DNA of 64,000 bases from Ureaplasma urealyticum serovar 8 str. ATCC 27618 (GTDB lineage: Bacteria; Bacillota_I; Bacilli_A; Mycoplasmatales; Mycoplasmoidaceae), in contig NZ_AAYN02000002.1 of the NCBI RefSeq assembly GCF_000169535.1, forward strand, positions 674,642 to 738,641, in the 5' to 3' direction. The position numbers and the translations under genes are program-made. Below are positions 23,454-32,853 of the stretch, piece after piece. Every line of letters starts with the position of its first letter. Position 1 is the stretch's first letter. The notes under the pieces were generated by a model, which was given only the letters and a program-made list of their open reading frames with translations, did no database searches and was not told where the DNA came from.

Positions 23454-23530
23454 TGGCGCACCCAAAGAGACTCGAACTCCTAACCCTATGCTTCGAAGGC
23501 ATATATTCTAACCAATTGAACTATGGGTGC
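23454..23530 (-). tRNA. tRNA-Arg (TCG)
   Basis: Anticodon TCG in TATGCCTTCGAAGCATA; acceptor GCACCCA with TGGGTGC; CCA encoded. Together with the ACG tRNA at 18251 it gives two CGN-reading arginine tRNAs. Confidence 0.9.
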
Positions 23531-23578
23531 GTATTTGTACCATATTATTTTATATTATTTTATTATCAAAAGAAAATA

Positions 23579-23601
23579 AAAATCTGCACAATGCAGATTT
23601 T
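23579..23601 (-). terminator. Terminator for tRNA-Arg (TCT)
   Basis: AAAATCTGCA and TGCAGATTTT form a 10-bp stem with a 3-base loop just downstream of the tRNA on the minus strand, followed by T-rich sequence. Confidence 0.7.
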
Positions 23602-23611
23602 AATGTATCAA

Positions 23612-23688
23612 TGGCGCACCTGAAGGGATTCGAACCCCTGACCGTACGCTTAGAAGGCGTATGCTCTATCCAACTGAGCTACAGGTGC
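23612..23688 (-). tRNA. tRNA-Arg (TCT)
   Basis: Anticodon TCT in TACGCCTTCTAAGCGTA; acceptor GCACCTG with CAGGTGC; CCA encoded. It reads AGA/AGG codons. Confidence 0.95.
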
Positions 23689-23755
23689 AAACACTAGATT
23701 ATTATATCTCAAATTATCACAAATTACTTAACTTAATTTTCATTTTTACTACTTT

Positions 23756-23761
23756 TATACT
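23756..23761 (+). promoter_or_regulatory. -10 box of the 23788 operon
   Basis: TATACT, 26 bases before the ATG, inside CTTTTATACTAA, the same 12 bases found before the Abi-like gene. A strong RBS (AGGAGG) follows at 23773-23778. Confidence 0.5.
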
Positions 23762-23787
23762 AACTCTTGAATAGGAGGTAGTAATTT

Positions 23788-23991
23788 ATGAATACAAAAG
23801 AAATTACACAAGCTTTTTTATATAAAAGCAAATTATTTCGAATCCAATATTTATTCTTAGATGTTTGAGATGAAAAGCAATATCTAAAAACTGATGTTAT
23901 TGAAGATTTGCGTTTTATTAATAAATGAAACATTAATAAAATTAAAGCTTTAAATCATAAAACAAAAGAAGGTGATGAAAATGCTTGTTAA
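23788..23991 (+). CDS. Small unrecognised protein, first gene of the acpP operon
   Basis: 67 residues starting MNTKEITQAFLYKSKLFRIQ, with two TGA Trp codons. It is mixed charged and hydrophobic, probably helical, with no signal peptide or membrane helix. It has the best RBS in this region (AGGAGG, 9 bases before ATG). Its last 11 bases overlap the next gene, so they are translated together. I do not recognise the family. Confidence 0.7.
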
Positions 23992-25120
23992 TCCACAAAT
24001 TAACTATTATTTACAAGAGAAAAAATACGTTCCTCAATATGCTTATTATGTTAACAAAAAACAAAAACCTATTGAATTATTTGCACGTTATCGTGGTCGT
24101 CCCGCCCTTTTTATTCGTGAAAACACAATGATAAATACATCATTAGCATCAAACGTTTTAAATTTAGATTTTGAATTTGAAGTTGCTGGTGATTTTAAAT
24201 TACCTATTAATTATTTTTTCATGGACATAAAAAGTGAAATAGGGGAATTTCGTAATTTAGAAGTTCGTGAAACTAAACACTCACCATATGAAATTGGTGG
24301 AACAAATTATGATTTATACACTTATAAAACTAGTTTAAAAATCAATCTTAATCAAGCTGGTTTTGTTAATAAAACGACTTTAAATAAAAAAATTAATTTT
24401 GCTTTTTTCCTTCGTATTAATGATGATAAAAGAATTCACGAACAAATTGATTACACTTGTGGAAAGAGTTTGTTCTTTGAAGCTGTTCAAAAAGAATTTG
24501 AAAATCTTAACTTTGATTATTTTTATAAAAATACTTTTTTATTAAATAACCATAAAAAAGTTGATCCAACAAATTTTTGAGAAACAATTCCTTTATTTTG
24601 ACTTCAACAAAAAGATTTTCACAATCAAATTGCAATAGCTAATAATAAACGGCATATTTTTAATACAAAATTAACATTAAACGATAAAGATTCATGAACT
24701 AATCGTCCAACAAAAGAAACTTTTGAATCAATTAAATATTGCTTAGAATATACAAATTTAGCTAATCAAAATAAAAAAATAGAATGAAATGAAGATTATG
24801 AAAGTATTAATATTGCATACGATCTTCATCAAAGACCTATTGATTTTTTACTAACAATGAAAGCAAAGTTTTTATACGATTTTAGTAATGATCAATTAAT
24901 TGTCGATAATAATCATGGTTTTAGTGGTATTTGATTGCCTTCTAAACAAAAAGCAAAACTAAAAATTACATTCATTAACAATTATTTAACACCTCAAAAA
25001 TATGAAATGGAACAATTAATCGAAATCAAAAACGATTTTAATCCACATAACAAAAGAAAAATTAGCGTACGAAAGGCAATAATTGAAAACTATGAAGATT
25101 TTAAAACAATCGAAAATTAA
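23981..25120 (+). CDS. Unrecognised 379-residue protein
   Basis: No signal peptide or membrane helix. Composition is mixed, with alternating hydrophobic stretches suggesting beta-sheet domains (NLDFEFEVAGDFKLPINYFF and TYKTSLKINLNQAGFVN). One region (KKQKPIELFARYRGRPALFI) is Arg-rich. No catalytic motif is visible. ATG 23981 was chosen because AGAAGG lies about 8 bases before it; ATG 23975 and GTG 23972 are possible. It overlaps the genes on both sides (11 and 29 bases), which points to a complex made by the operon. Several TGA codons are Trp. Confidence 0.7.
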
Positions 25121-26084
25121 TTGGCACAATCCTAAAATAAAAATGATTATTGGGGCGATTGCTTGTTTATTAATTGTCATCATTGCAATTGTTTTAGGAG
25201 TTGTATTATCAAATCAAGAATCAACTAAAATTAACAAAAAAGAACCATTAACCCAAATTAATGAAGCAATTAATAATCAAAAACAAAAACAACATAAAAT
25301 TGTTGGTGATGTAGCAATTATTGATAAAAAAGGTGAAATTATTAATAAAAAAGTTGATATTACAGAAATTAATCAAACAGATAAGCAAAAAGAAATTTTA
25401 AATAATTATTTAAAAAATAAAGAAAAATTAAAGGGCAAACCAAAAAAATATAATCAAAATAATACAAAACCAACTATTAACAATAAAGAACAAAGCGATT
25501 TAAATAATAATCATATTAACAAAACTAATGATCAAAACAATCATTTAAGTATAAAAGAAAATGAGAAAAAACCTTTAGAAAACAAAGCAAACAATGATAA
25601 AGAATTAACAAAATCAGATGATTTAAATACAAAAAATGATGACGAAAATAACAAACAAGATCTAACTAAGTTAGAAAATAATAATAAAGTTGTGAATAAT
25701 GATCAAATTGAAAAAAATAACGAAATAATTAATGAGGAAGATCCAATTAAATTAAAACGCTTTAATATCATTAACGCAATTGCTAAAAATAAAAAACTAT
25801 ATGAATTATTAGATTTTAAATATTATTTTTCAAATGAAAATAATAGTAATGATATTAAATTTAATGAAGAATTATTCATTAAAAATATGTACAAAATCAT
25901 TGAGTCTGCAATAAGTAGTTTTCAAGAATTCCATAATATAATGCAATATATTAAAATTGATATTAAATATAAATTTGATAAAGATGCAAAAAATATAATT
26001 GTTATTGTTAATTGATTGTTTGACAATTATAATATTAAGAGCGAAACAAGATATTACGAGGAATTTGTTTTGAGCATTAATTAA
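25092..26084 (+). CDS. Membrane-anchored Asn/Lys/Glu-rich protein
   Basis: 330 residues. A short basic N-terminus and one membrane helix (about residues 18-40, MIIGAIACLLIVIIAIVLGVVL) precede about 160 residues of low-complexity, highly charged Asn/Lys/Glu/Asp sequence, likely disordered. The C-terminal 90 residues look folded (KNKKLYELLDFKYYFSN and later). TGA near 26014 is Trp, giving the end YYEEFVLSIN. It overlaps the preceding gene by 29 bases and precedes acpP by 15. It is probably tethered to the membrane with the folded domain displayed at the end of a flexible stalk. The family is not recognised. Confidence 0.7.
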
Positions 26085-26099
26085 AAGAGAGATGATTAT

Positions 26100-26333
26100 A
26101 TGGTTGTTAATGTTAAAGATATTATTATAAAAGTTGCTAAAGAAAATAAGATTAATTTAAACATGAACAATTTGGATGTTGAATTAAAATCATTAGGAAT
26201 TGATTCATTAAGTGCCATGAGTTTAATCATGAAAATTGAAGACAAAATAGGTGTTCAATTAGTAGATGAAAAATTATTAAAAATCAAAAATTTAGGTGAT
26301 TTAATCATGGCTTTTGAAGATGCATTAAAATAA
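26100..26333 (+). CDS. acpP: Acyl carrier protein
   Basis: 77 residues. The phosphopantetheine attachment motif LGIDSLSAM is present with Ser36, inside the expected four-helix pattern. ACP carries acyl chains on a 4'-phosphopantetheine arm; mollicutes lack most of fatty-acid synthesis, so the protein probably serves acyl transfer to phospholipids or lipoproteins. It is the last gene of a plus-strand operon with three unrecognised proteins, an unusual setting for acpP. Confidence 0.92.
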   Translation: MVVNVKDIIIKVAKENKINLNMNNLDVELKSLGIDSLSAMSLIMKIEDKIGVQLVDEKLLKIKNLGDLIMAFEDALK

Positions 26334-26404
26334 TTAAATATTCATTGCATGAATTTAGTATAATATATAAATGTATTAATTGATAGATTAATGCATCTAG
26401 CCAG

Positions 26405-26479
26405 AGGGGTATAGTTCAATGGTAGAACTGCGGACTTCAAATCCGCGTGTTGTGGGTTCGAGTCCTGCTACCCCTGCCA
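26405..26479 (+). tRNA. tRNA-Trp (TCA), reads UGA
   Basis: Cloverleaf with anticodon TCA in GCGGACTTCAAATCCGC, T arm GGGTTCGAGTCC and encoded CCA. A UCA anticodon reads UGA (and UGG) as Trp, which proves the reassigned code used throughout this window. The tRNA is single and plus-strand, followed by a strong terminator. Confidence 0.95.
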
Positions 26480-26489
26480 TTAAAACAAT

Positions 26490-26517
26490 AGGATTGATAC
26501 AAAAAAGTGTCAATCCT
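26490..26517 (+). terminator. Terminator after tRNA-Trp
   Basis: An 11-bp stem (AGGATTGATAC with GTGTCAATCCT, one T-G pair) and 6-base loop, followed by T5. Confidence 0.85.
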
Positions 26518-26725
26518 TTTTATTTGTAAAAATAGAAAGTTTTTTTCATTTATTAGTTTCATAAGTTATACTTATAAATTACTTTAATAAGTGATTTATT
26601 TTTTTACTTTCTATGTATATACATGGTTATCTTTACTAAAATATAGACTTCACTCTAAAACAAAAGCCAAATATCATAGCAATTAAGTCTGAAAAAGTGG
26701 TATAAAAGTTTGCGATGATAAACTA

Positions 26726-26747
26726 AAATTATTACAAATAATAATTT
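26726..26747. promoter_or_regulatory. Palindrome upstream of the R-M regulator (possible operator)
   Basis: AAATTATTA and TAATAATTT are perfect 9-base inverted arms around CAAA. The centre lies about 48 bases before the XRE gene's ATG, where a controller protein would bind. The surrounding 26520-26784 gap has no gene; AT-rich composition makes chance palindromes common. Confidence 0.45.
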
Positions 26748-26784
26748 GTTGTGGTAAAATTTTATAAAAAAGGAAAAGCGTGAT

Positions 26785-27009
26785 ATGGCACTATCTTATA
26801 ATAAATTATGGAAACTTCTTATTGATAAAGAAATTAATAAAACCGATCTTGCTAAACTTACAGGACTTAGCAAATCAACTATTGCAAAACTATCTAAAGG
26901 AGAGAATATAAACACAGAAGTGTTAGAAAGAATTTGTATCGCATTAAAATGTGATATTGAAGACATTGTCGAACTAAAGGAGAGTAATCAATGAAAGATA
27001 TTAAAGTAG
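26785..27009 (+). CDS. XRE-family regulator of the restriction-modification locus
   Basis: 74 residues: a compact Cro/CI helix-turn-helix (about residues 17-37, NKTDLAKLTGLSKSTIAKLS) in a domain typical of small YozG-like regulators. Under the standard code it would stop at TGA 26992-26994, the classic ATGA overlap with the methyltransferase start. With TGA as Trp it gains WKILK and ends at TAG 27007-27009, overlapping the next gene by 19 bases. Small HTH proteins in this position often time methyltransferase and endonuclease expression. RBS AAAGGAAAAG precedes the ATG. Confidence 0.85.
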
Positions 27010-27950
27010 CTAGTTTGTTTGCTGGTATCGGAGGAATTTGTTATGGTTTTAAACAAGCTGGGGCAAAAATTGTGTGAGCAAATGAAATTGATAGAGATGC
27101 ATGTAAAACTTATCGATATAATTTCGGAGATTCTTATTTAGTTGAAGGCGACATTAAAAACATAGGACCAAACGATATTCCTGATATAGATATTTTAAAT
27201 GGTGGATTTCCTTGTCAAGCATTTTCGATAGCAGGTTATCAAAAAGGTTTTAATGATGAAAGAGGGAACTTATTCTTTGAAATAGTTCGTATTATTAAAG
27301 TTAAAAAACCTCGTGCAATCCTTTTAGAAAACGTAAAAAATCTTGAAACACACGATAATGGTAATACATTCAAAGTTATAAAAAACGAGTTAGAAAAATT
27401 AGGCTATCATGTCCATCATAAAGTATTAAATACAATGGATTATGGTAACGTTCCTCAAAATAGAGAAAGAATTTATATTGTTGGATTCTTATCTAAAAAA
27501 GCTTATGAAGCTTTTAAATATCCTTGTCCAATTACATTAACTAACACTATTCGTGATGTAATAGATTTTAATGATAAAAAATTAGAAAAATATTATTACA
27601 ATAACTCTAAATATTATTCTTTACTAAAACCTATTATGACTAAGCAAGATACCATTTATCAATGAAGAAGAGTTTATTGTAGAGAAAATAAGAGTAATGT
27701 TTGTCCAACATTAACTGCAAATATGGGAACTGGAGGACATAACGTTCCATTAATAAAGGATAATTATGATATAAGAAAATTGACACCAGAAGAATGTGTG
27801 GCATTTCAAGGTTTTCCTTCAGAATTTCAATTCCCAATCGATATTTCTAATGCAGCCAAATATAAACAATCAGGAAATTCTGTATCAGTTCCTGTCGTAA
27901 GACGAGTAGTTGAAAAACTATTGGAAGCATTGAAAGCTGACGAAGAATAA
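26991..27950 (+). CDS. DNA (cytosine-5)-methyltransferase
   Basis: 319 residues with the full C5-MTase motif series: I SLFAGIGG near residue 8, IV GGFPCQAFS with catalytic C75, VI LLENVKNL (about 112), VIII PQNRERIYIVGF, a target-recognition region containing CPTLTANMGTGGHNVPL, IX RKLTPEECVAFQGFP and X QSGNSVSVPVV. It methylates cytosine in a short site; I cannot read the specificity. It is cotranscribed with the XRE regulator by overlap. TGA codons (for example at 27077 and 27662) encode Trp, so the gene is adapted to this host's code. The restriction partner is convergent at 27982-28542. Confidence 0.95.
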
Positions 27951-27981
27951 TATAAGAAGTAGTATTTAATATAACCTTAAT

Positions 27982-28542
27982 TTATAGACCTTCGCCAGTT
28001 ATTATATTTATGGTTTTAATAGGTAATAGCCTCTTTGATCTAATAATTGCTGATTGTATGGAAAATCTAGGCCTTCTTCCTTGTGCTTGTTGATCTTTGA
28101 ATGTTTCGCCTTTCTTAGCGTTTAAAACTAAATTGTAAACATCATCATCTTCAATCTTATAAAATTTAACTAACCCATCAACTTTACCATTTGGAGCAAA
28201 GTCAGCAAAGTATAATAAGTCTCAAGTTGAAGTTGGGCCAAAAGAAGTACAATCATTTGGAATTGAAGCCGATTTTACTTGAACACCTTCACCGGTGTCT
28301 CTTATAACACAATCATATGAATATGCTGTACCATTTGTTCTTACTGCATTAAACGCTAAACAAAACAAAGCTTCACTAAACACATCAGGGACATTCAAAC
28401 CTCTTCCACCAAGACTCTTTAACTTTTTGTTCATTATTAGTCATTCTTTAAAAATTTCTCTTAATATCTCAAAGTCGTTTTTATCAAAAGTGTCACCAAT
28501 AACGATACTACCATCTTTTAATTTAATTGTTTCTTGTTTCAT
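27982..28542 (-). CDS. Type II restriction endonuclease candidate (PD-(D/E)XK-like)
   Basis: 186 residues, convergent with the methyltransferase; the stops are 31 bases apart. A PD-(D/E)XK-like core is visible: D77 in SYDCVIRD followed by GEGVQVKSAS, where Q88-V-K90 would be the variant QxK half, and E57 upstream. A Bsp6I-type enzyme (GCNGC family) is one possibility from size and partner type, but I cannot verify it. Two TGA codons are Trp (EWLIMN and STWDLLYF). Its own promoter lies at 28720-28749, leaving a leader of about 170 bases. Position beside a lone MTase is the strongest evidence. Confidence 0.65.
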
Positions 28543-28719
28543 GCTATTATCCTCAATGTTTTACTTTTTTTCAATATTCAAAATAATGATAAAACATTTG
28601 TGCTTTTTATTTAATTAGGTTTTTTAACATCTTGTGATCAATCAAAGGCTTCTAAAGCTTATTGTACAAAAATGATATCGTAACCTCTTCTTTTACAAAA
28701 TTTACATAGATACGCGCAA

Positions 28720-28749
28720 ATTATAACACAAACGAAAAAAATTTCACAA
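28720..28749 (-). promoter_or_regulatory. Promoter of the endonuclease gene
   Basis: On the minus strand TTGTGA (28749-28744), an 18-base spacer and TATAAT (28725-28720) form a good sigma70-type promoter. The leader between it and ATG 28542 includes a degenerate coding-like stretch broken by TAA; apart from this and the terminator at 28982, the 28543-29039 gap holds nothing I can name. Confidence 0.6.
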
Positions 28750-28981
28750 AACACTCAATTATAAAAAACTAATTTTAGAATGTAAAATCCCGCTTTAAAG
28801 TAACGATTTATATATTACAAAAATGTTTATTTCCTATTAATTTATTTACTTAATACTAGTCTTTGAACATCAATCTTTTAAATATAATTAATATAGTCCT
28901 ATAATATATCAAAAATAAACAAAACAATGAAATATCTATTAATGAATTTTTTTAAATTCTTTGATGAGAACCTTTTAAAAC

Positions 28982-29013
28982 AAAAAAGAAGCGAGTTTAA
29001 TTCGCTTCTTTTT
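28982..29013 (-). terminator. Terminator of pepA
   Basis: AAAAAAGAAGCGA and TCGCTTCTTTTT form a stem of about 12 bp with a 7-base loop; on the minus strand a T run follows, 26 bases after the pepA stop. Confidence 0.85.
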
Positions 29014-29039
29014 CTTTATCTAATTCAATAAAATTTAAA

Positions 29040-30407
29040 TTAATTAAACTTTTGGTTTTGAGCAATACGGTAGAATGTTCTTAACATTACACCTGTTCCT
29101 TTATGACCAACATCTGCAGTAATTGCAATATCAAAGTGTGCATATGGAACACCTTCAGTAAATTCTTTTAAGAAACATGCAGCACGTGAAGAACCACCAC
29201 GTGGGTCTGTTACTGAGTTAGCAATATCAGCTACATTTGAATTTAACATTTTTAAGAAATCGTTGTGGAATGGTAATCTTCAAACTAATTCACCAGCGTA
29301 ATCTGCGGCAACAACTACTTCGTTTCAAATATCATTATTTGTTGCTCATACACCTGAGTATGTATCACCTAAAGCAAAAATCATTGCTCCAGTTAATGTT
29401 GCGATATCAAATAATTTAGATGCTTTTAAATCACGAACAGCATATGTCAATGCATCAGCTAAAATTAAACGACCTTCAGCATCAGTGTTATCTAATTCAA
29501 TTGTTTTACCATTATATGATTTAATGATATCATCTGGTTTTTGACCTTCTGGTGCTAGTAAGTTTAATACTAATGGACAAACAGCAACAACGTTTACTTT
29601 TTCTTTATTTAAAGCTAAAGCTCTTACTGTCATACTTACAATAGCAGAACCTGACATATCAAACTTCATTCAACGCATGTGTGATCCAGTTTTTACATTA
29701 TATCCACCTGAGTCAAAGCATACACCTTTACCAACAAAAGCATATTTTTCATCTGTATCTGGATTATTATTGTATTCAACAACAACTAAACGAGGTTGTG
29801 CTTTATCACTTACAGCAGCTTTACCTACTCCAACGTGAGCGTTCATACCTTTTGCTTCTAAGTCTTTACGGTATAAAACACTTACTTTAACTTCTGGTAA
29901 ATCTTTAAACAATTCTTTAATACGTTCTTCAAAATCACCTGGAGTCATTAAGTTTGCTGGTGTATCTTGTAGCGTTCTTGTAATTGTCTGAGATTGAGCA
30001 ATTACTTGTAACTTAGCAATTAAATCATGATATTTTGCATCAACTACTAAATTATGAATGTTTTTAGGTTCAACTTTAGATTTTAGTGAAAAAGGTGTTA
30101 CTTCAACATATTCTAATGCACTAACAACAACATTTAATAAAGATGCATGTCTTGATTCTGGCACAAGATCTAAAAATGAGTTTAAATCAACACTAACTGG
30201 TTTAGGTGATTTTTCTAAAAAGCTAACTAATGATCTTGATAGTTCGTTTGAATCAAAATCTGGTGTTAGAATTAGGTAATGTTGTTTTTGATATACTTCA
30301 CCAAAAACAACGTGTTCAGCTGTATTTTTTTCAAAACCTTTTAGGTTGTGATCTTTTTTAACAGCTTTTAGTTCATAAACAAATTCTTTTTTTTCGTTTA
30401 ATGTCAT
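29040..30407 (-). CDS. pepA: Leucyl aminopeptidase (M17 family)
   Basis: 455 residues. The M17 signature NTDAEGRLILADAL, metal-binding VGKGVCFDSGGYNVKT (GKGxxFDxGG) and the TLTGA segment are all present in the C-terminal catalytic domain. TGA codons are Trp in three places. The enzyme is a cytosolic hexamer using two metal ions to release N-terminal residues, feeding amino acids to a host-dependent cell. It is monocistronic, with a minus-strand TATAAT at 30457-30452 and RBS GAAGGAA before the ATG. Confidence 0.95.
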
Positions 30408-30503
30408 AAATTCCGTTCCTTCTTTGATATTTATAGTTTTAATATTCTTATATTATAATGCTTTTATTCAAATTATGTACGACGTTAATTTTAAGATACA
30501 TAA

Positions 30504-32834
30504 TTATGATTGTTTATTAAAGAAATTTTGGGTCTTTGATGTTAGTTTTGTCTCATGACGATATTCGTTAATATCATAATCAGCACTATTGATTTCATTA
30601 ATAATATTGGCAAATTGATCATTTGAAACCTTAGCTGTTTGTACTCGTAAAGGCAAATTATCAAAATTACGAATTAATAGCATATCCCCAAATCCACTTA
30701 AATTATTACATCAATTACGATCAGTTAATAAAATGCTTTCGTATGGATTATTTAGTTTTAATGCGATTGTATAATCAAACACATTTTTAAATGAAACTGT
30801 GTTTTCATTAGTTATACTTGATGAAAGGATTAAAATAATTCCATGTTTTTTAGCAACGCTTGCAATATTGCGAATTAAAGTATCAAATCGTGTTTTAAAT
30901 TCACTATTTATTATTTCGGCATATTCTGAAATAATAATTAATTTTTTTGCTAATTTTTGATTTTGGTTCTTTGCATTATAATCATCTAAATTATCAACGC
31001 CATTATTTGTAAATAAAGTATTTTCATTATTAATATTATTAACAATTGTTTTTAATAGATTAATAACATTTTCAAAATCATCATGATCAACACAATTTAT
31101 TGTATGTTTTAGTTTAGCAAATTCTTTTAGTGGTTTTGATCCATTATTAACAATAAATAATTCTAGTTCATTTGGTGATTTAGTATATAAAGCACTAATA
31201 ATGATATTAGAAATTAACATCGATCTTCCTGATGCTTGTTGACTACCATGAACTAAAATACTACCAACTTGATTATCTTCTAATCATACAACACTTCGTT
31301 CTTTTAGCTTACCAATTCCTAAACATAATTTATCATTGTATTCAAGATCATTTAAAATATCTTTAATATTAATTTGAGCGTTTAAATTCTTAGCTTTAGC
31401 TTGGACAACTAAAAGCTCATTATCATTATAAATACTAATTTCATACTCATTAGTGTCACAAATTGTTTGTTTCATTAAATTTAAATAATTTTTAATGAAG
31501 TTGCTTAATGATAAACGACTAAATTGATAAATGATTTCTACATTTGAAAAATAAGTATTGATTGTATTAAATTGACATTCTAATTGATTACTTTCTAAAA
31601 ATTGATCAATAACTAATTTTAAATTTTCACCAATTGATTTAAGTTCATGTAAATAATCTTGGCTTTTTCCATCAATAATACTAATTCGAGGATAAAACTC
31701 ATATTTACTATTTTTAGTTATAGGTGTATTATCTACAACTTGATTAGTATTATCAACTATTGGGTTTGAAACTATTTCTTCAATCTTTTTATTTTTTGAT
31801 GTTGGTGAATTAATAGGTGGTTCGCTATTAGTAATTTTTGTTTGAATATTTTGTTGCTCAACAATTTGTTTTGCGCTAAATTGTTGATTAGTTCCATGGT
31901 GATCTGTACCAAGTTTTTCTTCAAAATAATTACGTTCATTTAATTGATAATCTTTTTTATGATAAGTATTAATATTTGCAATTATTTTATTAATAAACCA
32001 TTTTTTAAACTTTAATCCTAAACGACTTCTTGTGCCAAATGTGATTAAAATAAAACAAATAATTCCTAATATTATTGACATAATCACGATTGTAAAGATT
32101 CAAGCATTAGCACGATAAATATCTAAATTAGCATATCCTACAATCCCGCCATAAGCAAAAATGCTAGTGTAGTAATAATGGTTTTTATCAATTGCTTTTA
32201 AAAAATCTTGTGATCAATTAGCTGCTCATCATTCACTTAAATGTAATTTTTTTGCATGTAAATTAACTAATGCAATATATTCATAATTATTCTTGTATGA
32301 ATCAAGGACTTTTTGATCAATTGTTTGTTGATTTGTATTAACAATAAATTTATAAATTAATGAATGAGTAATAACACCATAACCAACTGCGCCAATAATT
32401 AAAGTAAATAAGATTATTGTAACAACATAAAAAACAATCATCCATTTACTAAATAAGCGTTTTCTTGCTTTTTTAATGTAAAAAACAATTAAAAATAATA
32501 ATAAAATTGCATAAATATAGTATTTAACTCATCCGAAAAAGAATTCTAAAACATTATCTAAAATTGCTCCAGTGTATGGAACTTTAAAAATCGCAAATAA
32601 TAAAATCAAAAAACTTAAAGCAAAAACACAAATCCCTATAATCTTTTTTTTATTATTAAAATCAAGCTTTGAAAATTTAGTTTTCTTTGGTTTTGGTTTT
32701 GAACTTTTATCTTGTGTTTTATTTTCGCTTGTTAAATCATTAGATTCTTTTTTTGATTCATCTAGTTGATCATCATAACTATAAAAACTAATCGTCTCTT
32801 TATTTGGTGTACTGTTTTTGTTGTCATTAGCCAT
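30504..32834 (-). CDS. FtsK/SpoIIIE-like membrane protein with degenerate ATPase motifs
   Basis: 776 residues. A charged N-terminal tail precedes four membrane helices (near residues 50-70, 78-92, 105-125 and 185-210), the FtsK_4TM plan, then an Asn/Lys-rich linker and a RecA-like domain from about residue 370. The domain fits FtsK (GIGKLKERSVVW then SILVHGSQQASGRSMLISN), but the P-loop is HGSQQASGRS (residues 529-538) in place of GxxGxGKS, with one extra residue and Lys replaced by Arg. Walker B is IIISEYAEI where FtsK has VDEFADL. ATP hydrolysis is therefore doubtful. It follows the RNase J-like gene by 19 bases. Start 32834 has RBS AGAGG. Confidence 0.75.
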
Positions 32835-32853
32835 AGTATTTACCTCTAAAAAA

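Noticed and set aside
26405-26479. Selenocysteine tRNA
   Set aside because: The UCA anticodon could suggest it, but the tRNA has normal arm lengths and TGA is used as Trp in nearly all genes here; it is tRNA-Trp.
30058-30279. Open frame of 73 codons opposite pepA
   Set aside because: An antisense shadow of a well-conserved enzyme gene.
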